NCBI GenBank assembly: GCA_944321145.1
Contig: CALUKF010000019.1
Span: forward strand, 1-48,887
Reading direction: 5' to 3'
Length of the DNA: 48,887 nt
DNA from: an uncultured Odoribacter sp.
GTDB lineage: Bacteria; Bacteroidota; Bacteroidia; Bacteroidales; Marinifilaceae
Under the pieces are notes generated by a model. That model was not told the DNA's origin, did not search any database, and saw only the letters and a program-made list of their open reading frames with translations. How positions within the stretch are numbered: the stretch's first letter is position 1; every line of letters starts with the position of its first letter. The position numbers and the translations under genes were made by a program. Below, in pieces: positions 1-7,783 of the stretch.

Positions 1-176
1 GTCACTGCCATCGGGATTTCCATCGGCGACATAGCTCTTTTTTCTGCTTTGACCACGATTTCCTCCAGTGCCCCGATGTAATGGAACGTCGAATCATTCC
101 CCCGGTACAAAGGAGCGGGTTGTGCCAAAGCCGCAAAATGGATTAGACAAGCCAATCCGCATAAATAATAACGCAT
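1..176 (-). CDS. TonB-dependent receptor, N-terminal fragment cut by the window edge
   Basis: Read on the minus strand from an ATG at 176, the first 58 codons run off the window start. The translation begins MRYYLCGLACLIHFAALAQP, a signal peptide with a cleavage site near AQP. A short linker and the stretch EEIVVKAEKRAMSPMEIP follow, the usual TonB-box/early plug pattern of outer-membrane TonB-dependent receptors. The substrate cannot be told because the plug and barrel lie outside the window. It lies 79 bases after a small membrane-protein gene, which itself overlaps the superoxide dismutase gene. No TAnnTTTG box was found in the gap, so all three may share one transcript. The family call rests on the signal peptide and this motif only. 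Confidence 0.72.
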   Translation of the reverse strand, partial: MRYYLCGLACLIHFAALAQPAPLYRGNDSTFHYIGALEEIVVKAEKRAMSPMEIPMAV

Positions 177-255
177 AATGTATTCCTTTTATAATTTAGT
201 GAAAAAGATTGTTAGTTCCTCTGTCTTAGAGGAAAACACGTAGAAATAAGGGAAA

Positions 256-567
256 TTATAAAAGGGGAGGGGCGCGCCCTGTATTTTCCCGCAGGGCGGG
301 AGAAGGCGGCAGGCTCGTGCCATAAACGGGAAGCGCGTTTTCCTCCGCCGGGAAAACGACCTCCGCCGCCTCTTGTTTCTCTTTTTCAGCCGCAAAGAGG
401 CAAATGCTTTCCTCCTGCGTCTGTTCTTGATACGCATAACAATAGGCAGGCGGAGGGACAACTCCCTCCGTTCCGCCTGCTATTCCTTTAAAGTAAAGGC
501 AGATAATTAAAAAAGCCGGTACCAGCAGGTACACAATCAACGAAGACGATGCGCCGATTAGAAACAT
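256..567 (-). CDS. Small single-pass membrane protein of unknown function
   Basis: A 103-residue protein that I do not recognise. Residues 5-30 are strongly hydrophobic (start MFLIGASSSLIVYLLVPAF) and form one membrane helix. The rest is a soluble tail rich in Glu, Ala and Pro with little predicted fold. Its start lies inside the last codons of the superoxide dismutase gene (10-base overlap), which suggests translational coupling. The TonB-dependent receptor follows on the same strand, so a role at the envelope is plausible but not shown. A competing frame (189-461) is Arg-rich and low in complexity and is not preferred. The overlap and membrane helix favour a real gene. Confidence 0.55.
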   Translation of the reverse strand: MFLIGASSSLIVYLLVPAFLIICLYFKGIAGGTEGVVPPPAYCYAYQEQTQEESICLFAAEKEKQEAAEVVFPAEENALPVYGTSLPPSPALRENTGRAPPLL

Positions 568-1208
568 GCGATTCTCTCCTCAACCTTTGCCCAGTCCACA
601 ACCTTCCAGAAATGCTCAATATACTTGGCGCGAGCGTTTTGCGTATCCAAGTAATAAGCATGTTCCCACACGTCCATCGTCAGCACGGGATACTCGCCCG
701 CCGTAAGGGGAGTGCCTGCGTTTGCCAGGGCTTCAATCTTCAGCTTCCCGTCCGCCAGCACCAGCCACACCCATCCGGAGCCAAACAGCGTCGCGCCGGC
801 TTGCGTGAACTGCTCTTTGAACTGCTCCACGCTCCCGAAACTTTCCTCCAGCAACTGCCGTGTCCGTTCTCCCGGCTGTCCTTCGCCGTTCCCTTGCAAT
901 GCCTCGAAATAGAAATAATGGTTGAATGTCTGTGCTGCATTGTTGAACAGCCCGCCCGTCGCCTTGGCAGCAATCTCGTGCAAGGGCAAGTTTTCAAACG
1001 GCGTTCCCGTCTTCAATTTGTTCAGATTATCAATGTATGCGGCAAGGTGCTTGCCGTAGTGGTATGCCAACGTCCTGCCGCTGATGTGCGGTTCCAAAGC
1101 GTCTTCCCCGTAGGGCAACGCTTTTAATACGAAACGGTTGTCGCCGTCCTTTGCGTTCACTGCCTCACAACTCAGCAGTCCGCATTTGCATTTATTCTTT
1201 TCTGTCAT
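558..1208 (-). CDS. sodB: Superoxide dismutase, Fe type (possibly cambialistic)
   Basis: Converts superoxide to oxygen and hydrogen peroxide in the cytoplasm. With the start at 1208 the protein has 216 residues. The four metal ligands are visible: His41 (EPHIS), His97 (AAQTFNHYFYFEAL), Asp179 and His183 (DVWEHAYYLD). Gln93 in the AAQ context is the Fe-type position of the active-site glutamine. GSGWVWLV is also present. The upstream in-frame ATG at 1241 is rejected because it overlaps the likely -7 box (1229-1236). An N-terminal extension of about 25 residues precedes the usual family start and has three Cys in CKCGLLSC, which is unusual. It overlaps the small membrane-protein gene downstream and is divergent from a rubrerythrin gene. 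Confidence 0.93.
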   Translation of the reverse strand: MTEKNKCKCGLLSCEAVNAKDGDNRFVLKALPYGEDALEPHISGRTLAYHYGKHLAAYIDNLNKLKTGTPFENLPLHEIAAKATGGLFNNAAQTFNHYFYFEALQGNGEGQPGERTRQLLEESFGSVEQFKEQFTQAGATLFGSGWVWLVLADGKLKIEALANAGTPLTAGEYPVLTMDVWEHAYYLDTQNARAKYIEHFWKVVDWAKVEERIACF

Positions 1209-1228
1209 GGCAATAAAATTTAATACTG

Positions 1229-1236
1229 CAAACCTA
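1229..1236 (-). promoter_or_regulatory. -7 box of the sodB promoter
   Basis: On the minus strand this reads TAGGTTTG, matching the Bacteroidota TAnnTTTG box. A TTTC element 19 bases upstream is close to the TTTG -33 element. It places the transcript start about 15-20 bases before the ATG at 1208. Confidence 0.6.
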
Positions 1237-1278
1237 ATCATTTTCTCAGATAAGCGAAAGGATTTCTGAAAATATTTA

Positions 1279-1286
1279 TACCTTTG
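1279..1286 (+). promoter_or_regulatory. -7 box of the rubrerythrin promoter
   Basis: TACCTTTG matches TAnnTTTG and lies 31 bases before the rubrerythrin ATG. No good -33 element was seen. It sits back to back with the sodB promoter in a 109-base spacer, so one regulator could control both genes. Confidence 0.6.
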
Positions 1287-1317
1287 CCCGTGGATTAATC
1301 AATAAAACATCAAAGCA

Positions 1318-1866
1318 ATGAAAAAATTTATCTGTACGGTATGCGGGTACGTTTATGAAGGCGAAGAAGCACCCGAATTTTGCCCCCAATGCAAAGCACC
1401 GAAATCCAAATTCAAAGAAATGGAAGAAACCGAAGGCGCATTGACTTTCGTCGATGAGCACGTCATTGGCGTGGCACAAGGCTGTGACCCTGAGGTACTC
1501 GAAGGACTCAAAGCCCACTTCAACGGCGAATGCACCGAAGTCGGCATGTACCTTGCCATGAGCCGCCAGGCAGACCGCGAAGGCTACCCCGAAGTTGCAG
1601 AAGCCTTCAAGCGTTACGCATGGGAAGAAGCCGAGCACGCTTCCAAGTTCTGCGAGCTCCTCGGTGAAATGGTTTGGGACACCAAGACCAACCTCAAGAA
1701 GCGTATGGAAGCCGAAGCCGGCGCTTGCGAGGACAAGAAACGCATCGCTACTCTTGCCAAGAAACTCAACTACGATGCCATCCACGACACCGTACACGAA
1801 ATGGCAAAAGACGAAGCCCGCCACGGCAAAGGCTTTGAAGGGCTCTACAACCGTTATTTCAAGTGA
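1318..1866 (+). CDS. Reverse rubrerythrin (rubredoxin-like plus ferritin-like di-iron domain), probable peroxidase
   Basis: Rubrerythrins reduce hydrogen peroxide in the cytoplasm of anaerobes using electrons from NAD(P)H-linked donors. The 182-residue protein starts with a rubredoxin-type iron site: Cys6 and Cys9 (CTVCGY), Cys22 and Cys25 (CPQC). A ferritin-like four-helix domain follows, with di-iron ligand motifs CTEVG (Glu74), EEAEH (103-107) and DEARH (165-169). The domain order is reversed relative to classical rubrerythrin. It diverges from superoxide dismutase, so the pair could remove superoxide and then peroxide. A hairpin terminator follows at 1901-1942. Confidence 0.92.
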   Translation: MKKFICTVCGYVYEGEEAPEFCPQCKAPKSKFKEMEETEGALTFVDEHVIGVAQGCDPEVLEGLKAHFNGECTEVGMYLAMSRQADREGYPEVAEAFKRYAWEEAEHASKFCELLGEMVWDTKTNLKKRMEAEAGACEDKKRIATLAKKLNYDAIHDTVHEMAKDEARHGKGFEGLYNRYFK

Positions 1867-1900
1867 AGCCTTTTTTTTTAATCATGTTATAGTTCATGAC

Positions 1901-1942
1901 TTTCCGGTGCAAGCCTCTGTGCTTGTGCCGGAAGTTTTTTTT
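1901..1942 (+). terminator. Rho-independent terminator of the rubrerythrin gene
   Basis: Stem arms 1902-1914 and 1921-1933 pair over 13 positions, two of them G-T. The loop has six bases and a run of eight T follows. It ends the rubrerythrin transcript before the next promoter at 1978. Confidence 0.85.
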
Positions 1943-1977
1943 CTTCCCGATTCCAGATTCTTTCCAGAATCATGCCA

Positions 1978-1985
1978 TAGCTTTG
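1978..1985 (+). promoter_or_regulatory. -7 box of the PepSY lipoprotein promoter
   Basis: TAGCTTTG matches TAnnTTTG and lies 28 bases before the ATG at 2014, directly after a strong terminator. The gene is therefore probably transcribed alone. Confidence 0.6.
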
Positions 1986-2013
1986 CGTCATTAAATTTAA
2001 AATCAATAAAGCT

Positions 2014-3333
2014 ATGAGAAAAATTTTGACCGTTTTTACACTAATGATTGCAGGCGTGTTCGCATTCACAGCCTGTAGTGACGACAACTCCCCGGGCAAC
2101 CAGCCGGACGGCACGCCCTTGAATCCGACCGATGTACCGGCAGCCGTGCTGAGTACCTTCGAAGAACAATACCCCGACGCCGACAACGTGCAGTGGACGA
2201 AGAAAGACAACTATGCAGTTGCCACGTTTACCAAGTCCGGCGACACTTCCGGGCAGCAATCCGCATGGTTCGCCTGGGACAATGGCACTTGGGGCATGAC
2301 CGAATACGAAATACCCTACAGCCTCCTTCCGGATGACGTCCGCACTGCCTTTGAGGCAAGCGAATACGCCGCCTCCCCTTGGCGCTACGACCGCGAAATC
2401 GACGTCCTCCAACGCAATGAGACCGAAACCCTCTACGTCATCGAAGTGGAGAAAAACGAAGCCGGCACCGAAACCGAAGTCGACCTCTATTACACTGCCG
2501 ACGGGCTCCTCGTCAAGGAAATCATTGACGCCGAACGCGACAAAGATTACCACGAATTCCTGCCCCAGGCACCCGAAGGCTCCATCAGCGACTGGTTGTC
2601 TGCAAACTTCCCCGATGCCCGCATCATCGACACCGACTATGAAAATGGCGGCACCGAAATAGAATTGATATCCAACGGCTTGAAGCACGAAATCCTCTTC
2701 AACGCCTCCAATGCCTGGGTGCTCACCAAGACCGAATACGAAGACCGCACCCTTTCGCAACTACCCGTTGACCTCTCTGCCATCGAAGCCGCTTATCCCG
2801 ACGCTTGGGTAGAGGAAGTCACCCGCTACGAGACCGCCGAAGGCGACACCTACTACTGTGTTGAATTCGAAAACCGCCGTGACGACGACTTCAAAGTCTA
2901 CATCGACGCACAGGGCGCTGAAATCGACCGCCCCGTTTCCGACACCGGTTCGACAGGCGGCATCCCCGTCGAGAGCGACATCGAGTCATTCCTTGCTGAC
3001 CGCTACCCCGGTGCCGTTATCATCGAGAAAGACTACGACGATGGCTACTTGGAAATCGACTTCCGCCACGACAACTACATCAAGGAAGCATATTTCAACG
3101 GCGCAAACGCCTGGGTGCGTACGACTTGGGAACTCCGTCGCGCCTCCGAGCTGCCCGCTGCCGTCTCCTCCGCCCTTGACGCCCAATACGCCGGCTACCG
3201 CGTAGACGACATCGAAGCCATCGAGACCGCCGATGCCCTGCACTACGAGCTGGAGCTTGAAAACGGGCGCAACGAACTGAAAGTCATCTTCGCCGAGGAT
3301 GGCACCCTCGTCAACGAACGCCGCGACGACTGA
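2014..3333 (+). CDS. Lipoprotein with several PepSY-like repeats
   Basis: A 439-residue, very acidic secreted protein. The N-terminus MRKILTVFTLMIAGVFAFTACSDD is a lipoprotein signal peptide with the lipid-bearing Cys in FTACSDD. The body consists of repeated units of the Bacteroidota PepSY-like type, each built around a helix with a YPDA or YPGA turn followed by strands (YPDADNVQW, FPDARIIDTDYENGG, YPDAWVEEVTRYE, YPGAVIIEKDYDDG). Two units, around residues 190-250 and 325-385, are clearly duplicated: both end in NASNAWV or NGANAWV. No enzyme motif is visible. Such proteins are thought to bind or inhibit ligands in the periplasm or at the surface, but the role here is unknown. It stands alone between its own promoter and a hairpin. 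Confidence 0.8.
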   Translation: MRKILTVFTLMIAGVFAFTACSDDNSPGNQPDGTPLNPTDVPAAVLSTFEEQYPDADNVQWTKKDNYAVATFTKSGDTSGQQSAWFAWDNGTWGMTEYEIPYSLLPDDVRTAFEASEYAASPWRYDREIDVLQRNETETLYVIEVEKNEAGTETEVDLYYTADGLLVKEIIDAERDKDYHEFLPQAPEGSISDWLSANFPDARIIDTDYENGGTEIELISNGLKHEILFNASNAWVLTKTEYEDRTLSQLPVDLSAIEAAYPDAWVEEVTRYETAEGDTYYCVEFENRRDDDFKVYIDAQGAEIDRPVSDTGSTGGIPVESDIESFLADRYPGAVIIEKDYDDGYLEIDFRHDNYIKEAYFNGANAWVRTTWELRRASELPAAVSSALDAQYAGYRVDDIEAIETADALHYELELENGRNELKVIFAEDGTLVNERRDD

Positions 3334-3357
3334 TTCCCCCCTCACCACATAATACAC

Positions 3358-3384
3358 GGGGCAGTGTCATTTTGACACTGCCCC
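3358..3384. terminator. Hairpin between convergent genes
   Basis: A perfect 12-base stem (arms 3358-3369 and 3373-3384) with a TTT loop lies between the convergent PepSY and DUF6266 genes. It has no strong T run on either strand, so it may end transcription weakly in both directions. Confidence 0.65.
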
Positions 3385-3419
3385 TATCACATTTATTTCC
3401 TACAACTTGGCAAAATCCT

Positions 3420-4073
3420 TCACTCGCCCTGTTTTGTTAATTCTCCGAGATAAAAGCTCCCCGACACGTCGTTGGTATATTGCCCTTTGAAAAAGCCGTA
3501 TGCTTGTGCGGGCGCCAGCTCTTCCGGCACTTGCCATTCGTAGTGCCCAGTGCTGCGCTCCACCATCGTCTCGTCCACCACCATGATTTCCTCCAGCTCC
3601 AGCGTGTCGCGGATGGTATGCACGGCAATCAACAGCCGGTCGCAATAACTTGTCCTTTCTTCGCCCTCCGTCGTGTCCCACGTAATGACCATTTTCCCCT
3701 CCGCCGTCATCTCCGTATTCACCCATTGCGGGGTATACAATCCGCCTTGCGCCAAGCATAATTTTGCCGGGTCGGCAATTTTCCCCTCCGCATTCAGATT
3801 GCGGATATTGTGGCTCATGAACAGGTTGTACCCGTTAGCCGTCGTTCCCTCCGCCAAAGCCTTCCAGTTGTAATAAATCTGGTCGTCCAGCAGCGCATAT
3901 AAATCCGCAATGCCCTTTACCCGTGTGCGTTGTGCAGTCTGCTTCGGGCTGCGCGGGTTCCTCACCTTTGCAGGACATTTCCTCACGCGCAATTGTCCGT
4001 TCACGTTATAAAAAATGAGGTTTGACACCTTTCCTGTCGTCTCTCCCAATACTCCCGGTTTAATGATTCCCAT
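3420..4073 (-). CDS. DUF6266 family protein
   Basis: A 217-residue protein of unknown function. Its start MGIIKPGVLGETTGKVSN, followed by VRNPRSPKQTAQR, matches the opening I know from DUF6266 proteins of Bacteroidota: a Gly-rich start, then an NPR-x-x-x-Q motif. The middle reads like a small beta-rich domain (MVITWDTTEGEERTSYCDRL). There is no signal peptide and no membrane helix. It is monocistronic and faces the PepSY gene. Its upstream region is the gene-free, repeat-rich stretch 4074-4709, in which no TAnnTTTG box was found for it. The family is recalled from memory; the biochemical role is unknown. Confidence 0.7.
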   Translation of the reverse strand: MGIIKPGVLGETTGKVSNLIFYNVNGQLRVRKCPAKVRNPRSPKQTAQRTRVKGIADLYALLDDQIYYNWKALAEGTTANGYNLFMSHNIRNLNAEGKIADPAKLCLAQGGLYTPQWVNTEMTAEGKMVITWDTTEGEERTSYCDRLLIAVHTIRDTLELEEIMVVDETMVERSTGHYEWQVPEELAPAQAYGFFKGQYTNDVSGSFYLGELTKQGE

Positions 4074-4221
4074 AGCTATTTTCGTTTAAAAGTTTGACTT
4101 CCTGTTTCTTATCTTCCGGCTTCCTTTTTGTCCTTCCTCTGCCTTCCTATTCCCGGCAATCCGTTATGCCTTTTTGCTTTCTCCCTTTTGCCTCTCCCGG
4201 ATGCCCGCCGGAAAACGGCAA

Positions 4222-4429
4222 GTGTTTGCTTCCCGGATGCTACCCGGATGCTTCCCCCTTGCTTCCCGGCAAATGTCTGCTTATTTTTTTATAATTCCAA
4301 ATTATTTGCGTCTTATTTCTATCTATGGATAGAGTTATGATAGAGTTGATATGGAATTATGACAAAATTACGACACAAATAACCGGTAGCAAGGGGGAAG
4401 CATCCGGGTAGCATCCGGGAAGCAAGCAC
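4222..4429. repeat. Long inverted repeat with 41-base arms
   Basis: Arms at 4222-4262 and 4389-4429 are reverse complements with one mismatch. Each arm holds two copies of CCCGGATGCT. The spacer of about 126 bases is AT-rich and shows weaker pairing near its outer parts. Further out, CCTGTTTC (about 4102) and GAAACAGG (about 4490) suggest the palindrome once reached roughly 400 bases. It lies in the gene-free stretch 4074-4709 upstream of the DUF6266 gene. No transposase is present. It may be a decayed non-autonomous element or a strong RNA/DNA hairpin. Confidence 0.75.
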
Positions 4430-4517
4430 ACGGCATTTGAAGGGAAAACAGGTGGCAGATTCAGGACAGGCAACGGGTGGCTTCACGGCAGGAAACAGGG
4501 GAGAGGGGACAAAAAAA

Positions 4518-4684
4518 GGGGCTGTATCGAAATGCCCTTTTTCATACTCCCTCCCCCCTTCGGGGTACTCCCCCTACCTTAGGGGGAGAGTTTGAAATGT
4601 CTGGTATTCAAGCACCTCCCATAAGTTAGGGGAGGTGGCTGCGAAGCAGACGGAGGAGTATGACTGGCATTTCGATACAGCCCC
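4518..4684. mobile_element. MITE-like element with 19-base perfect terminal inverted repeats
   Basis: The ends GGGGCTGTATCGAAATGCC (4518-4536) and its reverse complement (4666-4684) match over 19 bases. After a small offset, pairing continues through TCATACTCC. The 167-base element has no ORF, and its interior holds two more palindromes: CTCCCCCT with AGGGGGAG (about 4567-4588), and CACCTCCC with GGGAGGTG (about 4612-4636). The size, termini and lack of coding capacity fit a miniature inverted-repeat element. No clear target-site duplication was seen. It ends 25 bases from the ftcD stop codon and may act as that gene's terminator. Confidence 0.65.
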
Positions 4685-4709
4685 TGACAGGGTTGAATCG
4701 AATTTAAAG

Positions 4710-6410
4710 TCAAATCTTGGAGTTGACGATTTCCAGGATTTCGGCTTCGAGGCGGTTGGCTTTCTCAACGATTTCTTCGCCCTGGCGGATGATGTCGGCG
4801 GCAAAGGCTTTGTCGTCCAAGCCGGCTGCGTTGATTTTGACGTTGAGGAAGGCGCCCATCACGCCGGCACGGGCTGCAAGGGCTCCTACGCCTGCGTCGG
4901 TAACGGAGTTGGGGTTGCCGATTTCAGCCATTGCCTTGGCTACGGACATGCATTCGTAGCAGAGGCGGAGCGTCTTGAAAGGCACTTCGGTGGCGTAGCG
5001 CGTGGCTTCCTGCACGGCTGCCTGGCGGACGGCTTTCTCCTCGTCGGTCTTTTTCGGGAGGGAGAAGGCGTCCATGATACGATTGAAGGCGTTGGTATCC
5101 TCGTCAACCAATTTAATCAGCTCGGTCTGGTAGGCTTTACCCTTCTCTGCCCAGTCGCTGAACTCCTCCCAACGGTCGTCCCAGCCGCGTTTGTGGGAGG
5201 AAAGGTTGGCAACCATGCTGCCGAGGGCTGAACCAAGCGCGCCCATGTAGGCAGAGATGGAACCGCCGCCGGGGGCAGGGGATTCGGATGCCGTTTCGTC
5301 GGCAAAGTCGGTGAGGGTCATGTCGATGAGCCGCTTTTTGCCCTTCATGGCTTCGTCCTCCAGGATGTATTCGATAATCTTTTTGTGCGGGTCGAAGGGG
5401 TAGAGTTCATCCAAGCCGAGGGATTTCACGGCAATTTTGATGAGCTCTTTATCGGAAACGCCCGTGGAACGCTGCTGTTTGCGGAGGAAGTAACGCCCGG
5501 CATCGAGCATGGCTTTCAAGGGGATAACGCCCACAAGCTCGGAACCGGTGACGCGGATGCCCCGGTCGGCAGCCTTGCGGCATACTTCGTCGAATGCCTC
5601 GTGCATGGAGGTCACGGAGATGTCGGTGAGGTTCATGGAGATTTGGGCAATGCCGTATTCCTCGATGTACCAGCCGATGGCTTTGACGGATTTGAGGGTT
5701 CCGGGTATCATGACGGGTTTGCCGTTCTCGTCAAGGACTTTTTTGCCGGTGATGGGGTTACCTTCACGCTTCACGCGGCCGCGTTCGCGCACGTCAAAAG
5801 CGATGGAGTTGGCGCGGCGGGTGGAGGTGGTGTTGAGGTTGACGTTGTATGCCACGAGGAAATTGCGCGCGCCGACAGCGGTAGCCCCTGTCTTTGCCGT
5901 CCAGGCGTTGAGTTCGCGGGGACCGAAATCGGGATGCCATTTCTCGCTGGGAAGGCGTTCGCCGAGGGCTTCGTATTCGCCGGCACGGCAGGTGGCAAGG
6001 TTATTGCGTTCAGGCACGTAAGCCGCACTCTCGTAGCAATATACGGGGATGTTCAGCTCTTCGCCGATGCGCTGTGCCAGGCGGCGTGCGTATTCGACGG
6101 TTTCTTCCATGGTGATGTTGGAAACGGGCACGAGGGGACATACGTCCGTTGCCCCGAAACGCGGGTGTGCGCCGTGGTGTTTGGTCATATCAATCAGTTC
6201 GGCGGCTTTCTTTACGGCGCGGAAAGCGGCTTCGCAGATGGGTTCCGGTTCGCCTACCATGGTCACAACGGTGCGGTTGGTGGCTTTGCCGGGGTCTACG
6301 TCGATGACGCTGATGCCCTCGACGGTTTTCATGGCGTCGGTGATTTGGTTGATGATGTGCATGTCGTTGCCCTCACTGAAATTGGGCACGCATTCGATAA
6401 GTTTTTTCAT
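4710..6410 (-). CDS. ftcD: Bifunctional glutamate formimidoyltransferase / formimidoyl-THF cyclodeaminase
   Basis: Last steps of histidine breakdown: transfers the formimino group from formiminoglutamate to tetrahydrofolate, then releases ammonia to give methenyl-THF. The 566 residues contain the transferase N domain (about 1-180, start KKLIECVPNFSEG, with TKHHGAHPRFGATD), the transferase C domain (about 181-330) and the cyclodeaminase domain (about 350-566, ESPAPGGGSISAYMGALG). This is the length of the fused, animal-like enzyme rather than the separate bacterial proteins. It starts three bases after the hutI stop codon, so the two are co-transcribed. hutH and hutU are not in the window. A MITE-like element lies just beyond its stop. 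Confidence 0.95.
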   Translation of the reverse strand: MKKLIECVPNFSEGNDMHIINQITDAMKTVEGISVIDVDPGKATNRTVVTMVGEPEPICEAAFRAVKKAAELIDMTKHHGAHPRFGATDVCPLVPVSNITMEETVEYARRLAQRIGEELNIPVYCYESAAYVPERNNLATCRAGEYEALGERLPSEKWHPDFGPRELNAWTAKTGATAVGARNFLVAYNVNLNTTSTRRANSIAFDVRERGRVKREGNPITGKKVLDENGKPVMIPGTLKSVKAIGWYIEEYGIAQISMNLTDISVTSMHEAFDEVCRKAADRGIRVTGSELVGVIPLKAMLDAGRYFLRKQQRSTGVSDKELIKIAVKSLGLDELYPFDPHKKIIEYILEDEAMKGKKRLIDMTLTDFADETASESPAPGGGSISAYMGALGSALGSMVANLSSHKRGWDDRWEEFSDWAEKGKAYQTELIKLVDEDTNAFNRIMDAFSLPKKTDEEKAVRQAAVQEATRYATEVPFKTLRLCYECMSVAKAMAEIGNPNSVTDAGVGALAARAGVMGAFLNVKINAAGLDDKAFAADIIRQGEEIVEKANRLEAEILEIVNSKI

Positions 6411-6413
6411 GAT

Positions 6414-7682
6414 TTATGATTTTAATGATGAATATTGTTCTCCTTTTAAAAATACGGTTTCAATCAGGTTTGCGGTGTAGGCGTAGGGCAGGTACTCTAT
6501 GCCGGGGATGGGTTTGGTGATGTAGAAGTTGGCGAGTTTACCAACGGCAATGCTTCCGGCTTCTTCTTCGACCCCCATCGCGTAGGCGGTGTTGATGGTC
6601 GTGGCGTTGATGACTTCCTCGGGGAGCATTTTGTAGTTGATGCAGCCGAGGGACATGACGAATTTCATGTTGCCCGAAGGGGAGGAGCCGGGATTGTAGT
6701 CGGACGCGAGGGCGACGGGCAGGCCTGCCTGAATCATCTTGCGCACGGGGGAATAGGGCATGTTGAGGAAGAATGCCGCCCCGGGCAGGACGGTGGGCAT
6801 GGTCTCGCTGTCGAGGAGGCATGCGATTTCGTCGTCGCCTACGTGCTCCAGGTGGTCGACGGAGAGGGCGTTGTATTTCACGCCGACTTGGATGCCGCCG
6901 GAGCAGGCGAGTTCGTTGGCATGGATTTTGGCACGCATGCCGTATTTCATGCCTGCATTGAGGATGCGGTCGGTGTCCTCGACGGTGAAGAAGCCTTGGT
7001 CGCAGAACACATCGATGTAGTCAGCGAGGTCTTCAGCCGATACCATGGGTATCATCTCGTTGATAATGAGGTCGACGTATTCGGTCTGGCGTCCTTTGTA
7101 TTCCGCCGGCACGGCGTGTGCGCCGAGGAAGGTGGATTTGATGAGCAGGGGCGTCTCTTCTTTCAGGCGGCGGATGACCCGGAGCATCTTCAATTCGCTC
7201 TCGGTGTCCAGCCCGTAGCCGCTCTTGATTTCCACAGCTCCGGTGCCGTAAGAGGCGATTTCCATCACGCGGTCGTAGGCAGCATCGTAAAGCTCTTCCT
7301 CGGATGCCCGGCGGATGCGTTCGGCGGAGTTGAGGATGCCGCCGCCGCGACGGGCAATTTCTTCGTAGGAAAGCCCACGGATTTTGTCGATGTATTCAAT
7401 CTCGCGGCTGCCGGCATAGACGAGGTGGGTGTGGGAGTCGCAGAAGGAGGGGAGGACGAGCCGTCCCGTCGCATCGATTTCTTCCACGGTGCCGTCGTCG
7501 AGATGAAGGGCGGCACGGTCGAGGTCTTCCATTTTGCCGAAGGCGGCAATCTTGCCGTTTTCGGTGTAGAGCCAGGCATTGGAGATGCTTTCCAAGCGCG
7601 ACATGTCGTCGCCAGCCACCCAGGTGCGGGGGGCTTTTTCGACTTGTACAAGTTGCTTGATATTTATAATCAGCGTTTTCAT
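6414..7682 (-). CDS. hutI: Imidazolonepropionase
   Basis: Opens the imidazolone ring of imidazolonepropionate to give formiminoglutamate, the substrate of the next gene, ftcD. The 422-residue cytoplasmic amidohydrolase shows the metal-site HTH in CDSHTHLVYAGSRE, then FLGAHAVPAEYKG, KIHANELACSGG and SADH-like strands through LASDYNPGSSPSG, all as expected for HutI. It is the first gene of a two-gene hut unit and has a near-consensus -7 box at 7711-7718. The preceding gene, rodA, lies 102 bases upstream on the same strand but belongs to a different pathway. Confidence 0.95.
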   Translation of the reverse strand: MKTLIINIKQLVQVEKAPRTWVAGDDMSRLESISNAWLYTENGKIAAFGKMEDLDRAALHLDDGTVEEIDATGRLVLPSFCDSHTHLVYAGSREIEYIDKIRGLSYEEIARRGGGILNSAERIRRASEEELYDAAYDRVMEIASYGTGAVEIKSGYGLDTESELKMLRVIRRLKEETPLLIKSTFLGAHAVPAEYKGRQTEYVDLIINEMIPMVSAEDLADYIDVFCDQGFFTVEDTDRILNAGMKYGMRAKIHANELACSGGIQVGVKYNALSVDHLEHVGDDEIACLLDSETMPTVLPGAAFFLNMPYSPVRKMIQAGLPVALASDYNPGSSPSGNMKFVMSLGCINYKMLPEEVINATTINTAYAMGVEEEAGSIAVGKLANFYITKPIPGIEYLPYAYTANLIETVFLKGEQYSSLKS

Positions 7683-7710
7683 GATTCTATTTCTTTTTTG
7701 TTAGACAGGA

Positions 7711-7718
7711 CGAAAGTA
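7711..7718 (-). promoter_or_regulatory. Probable -7 box for hutI-ftcD
   Basis: The minus strand reads TACTTTCG, one base off TAnnTTTG, 29 bases before the hutI ATG. No matching -33 element was found, so the promoter may be weak or activator-dependent. Confidence 0.4.
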
Positions 7719-7783
7719 GGAAAAAAAAACGTATCATTTACATCTTCCGTGATAATTAAAACGTTTGAAGCCCGACATTCCCC

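Noticed and set aside
5385-6419. 344-codon open frame on the plus strand opposite ftcD
   Set aside because: Antisense frame in a GC-rich gene, with Gly/Phe/Val-rich nonsense composition and no family similarity. ftcD is certain.
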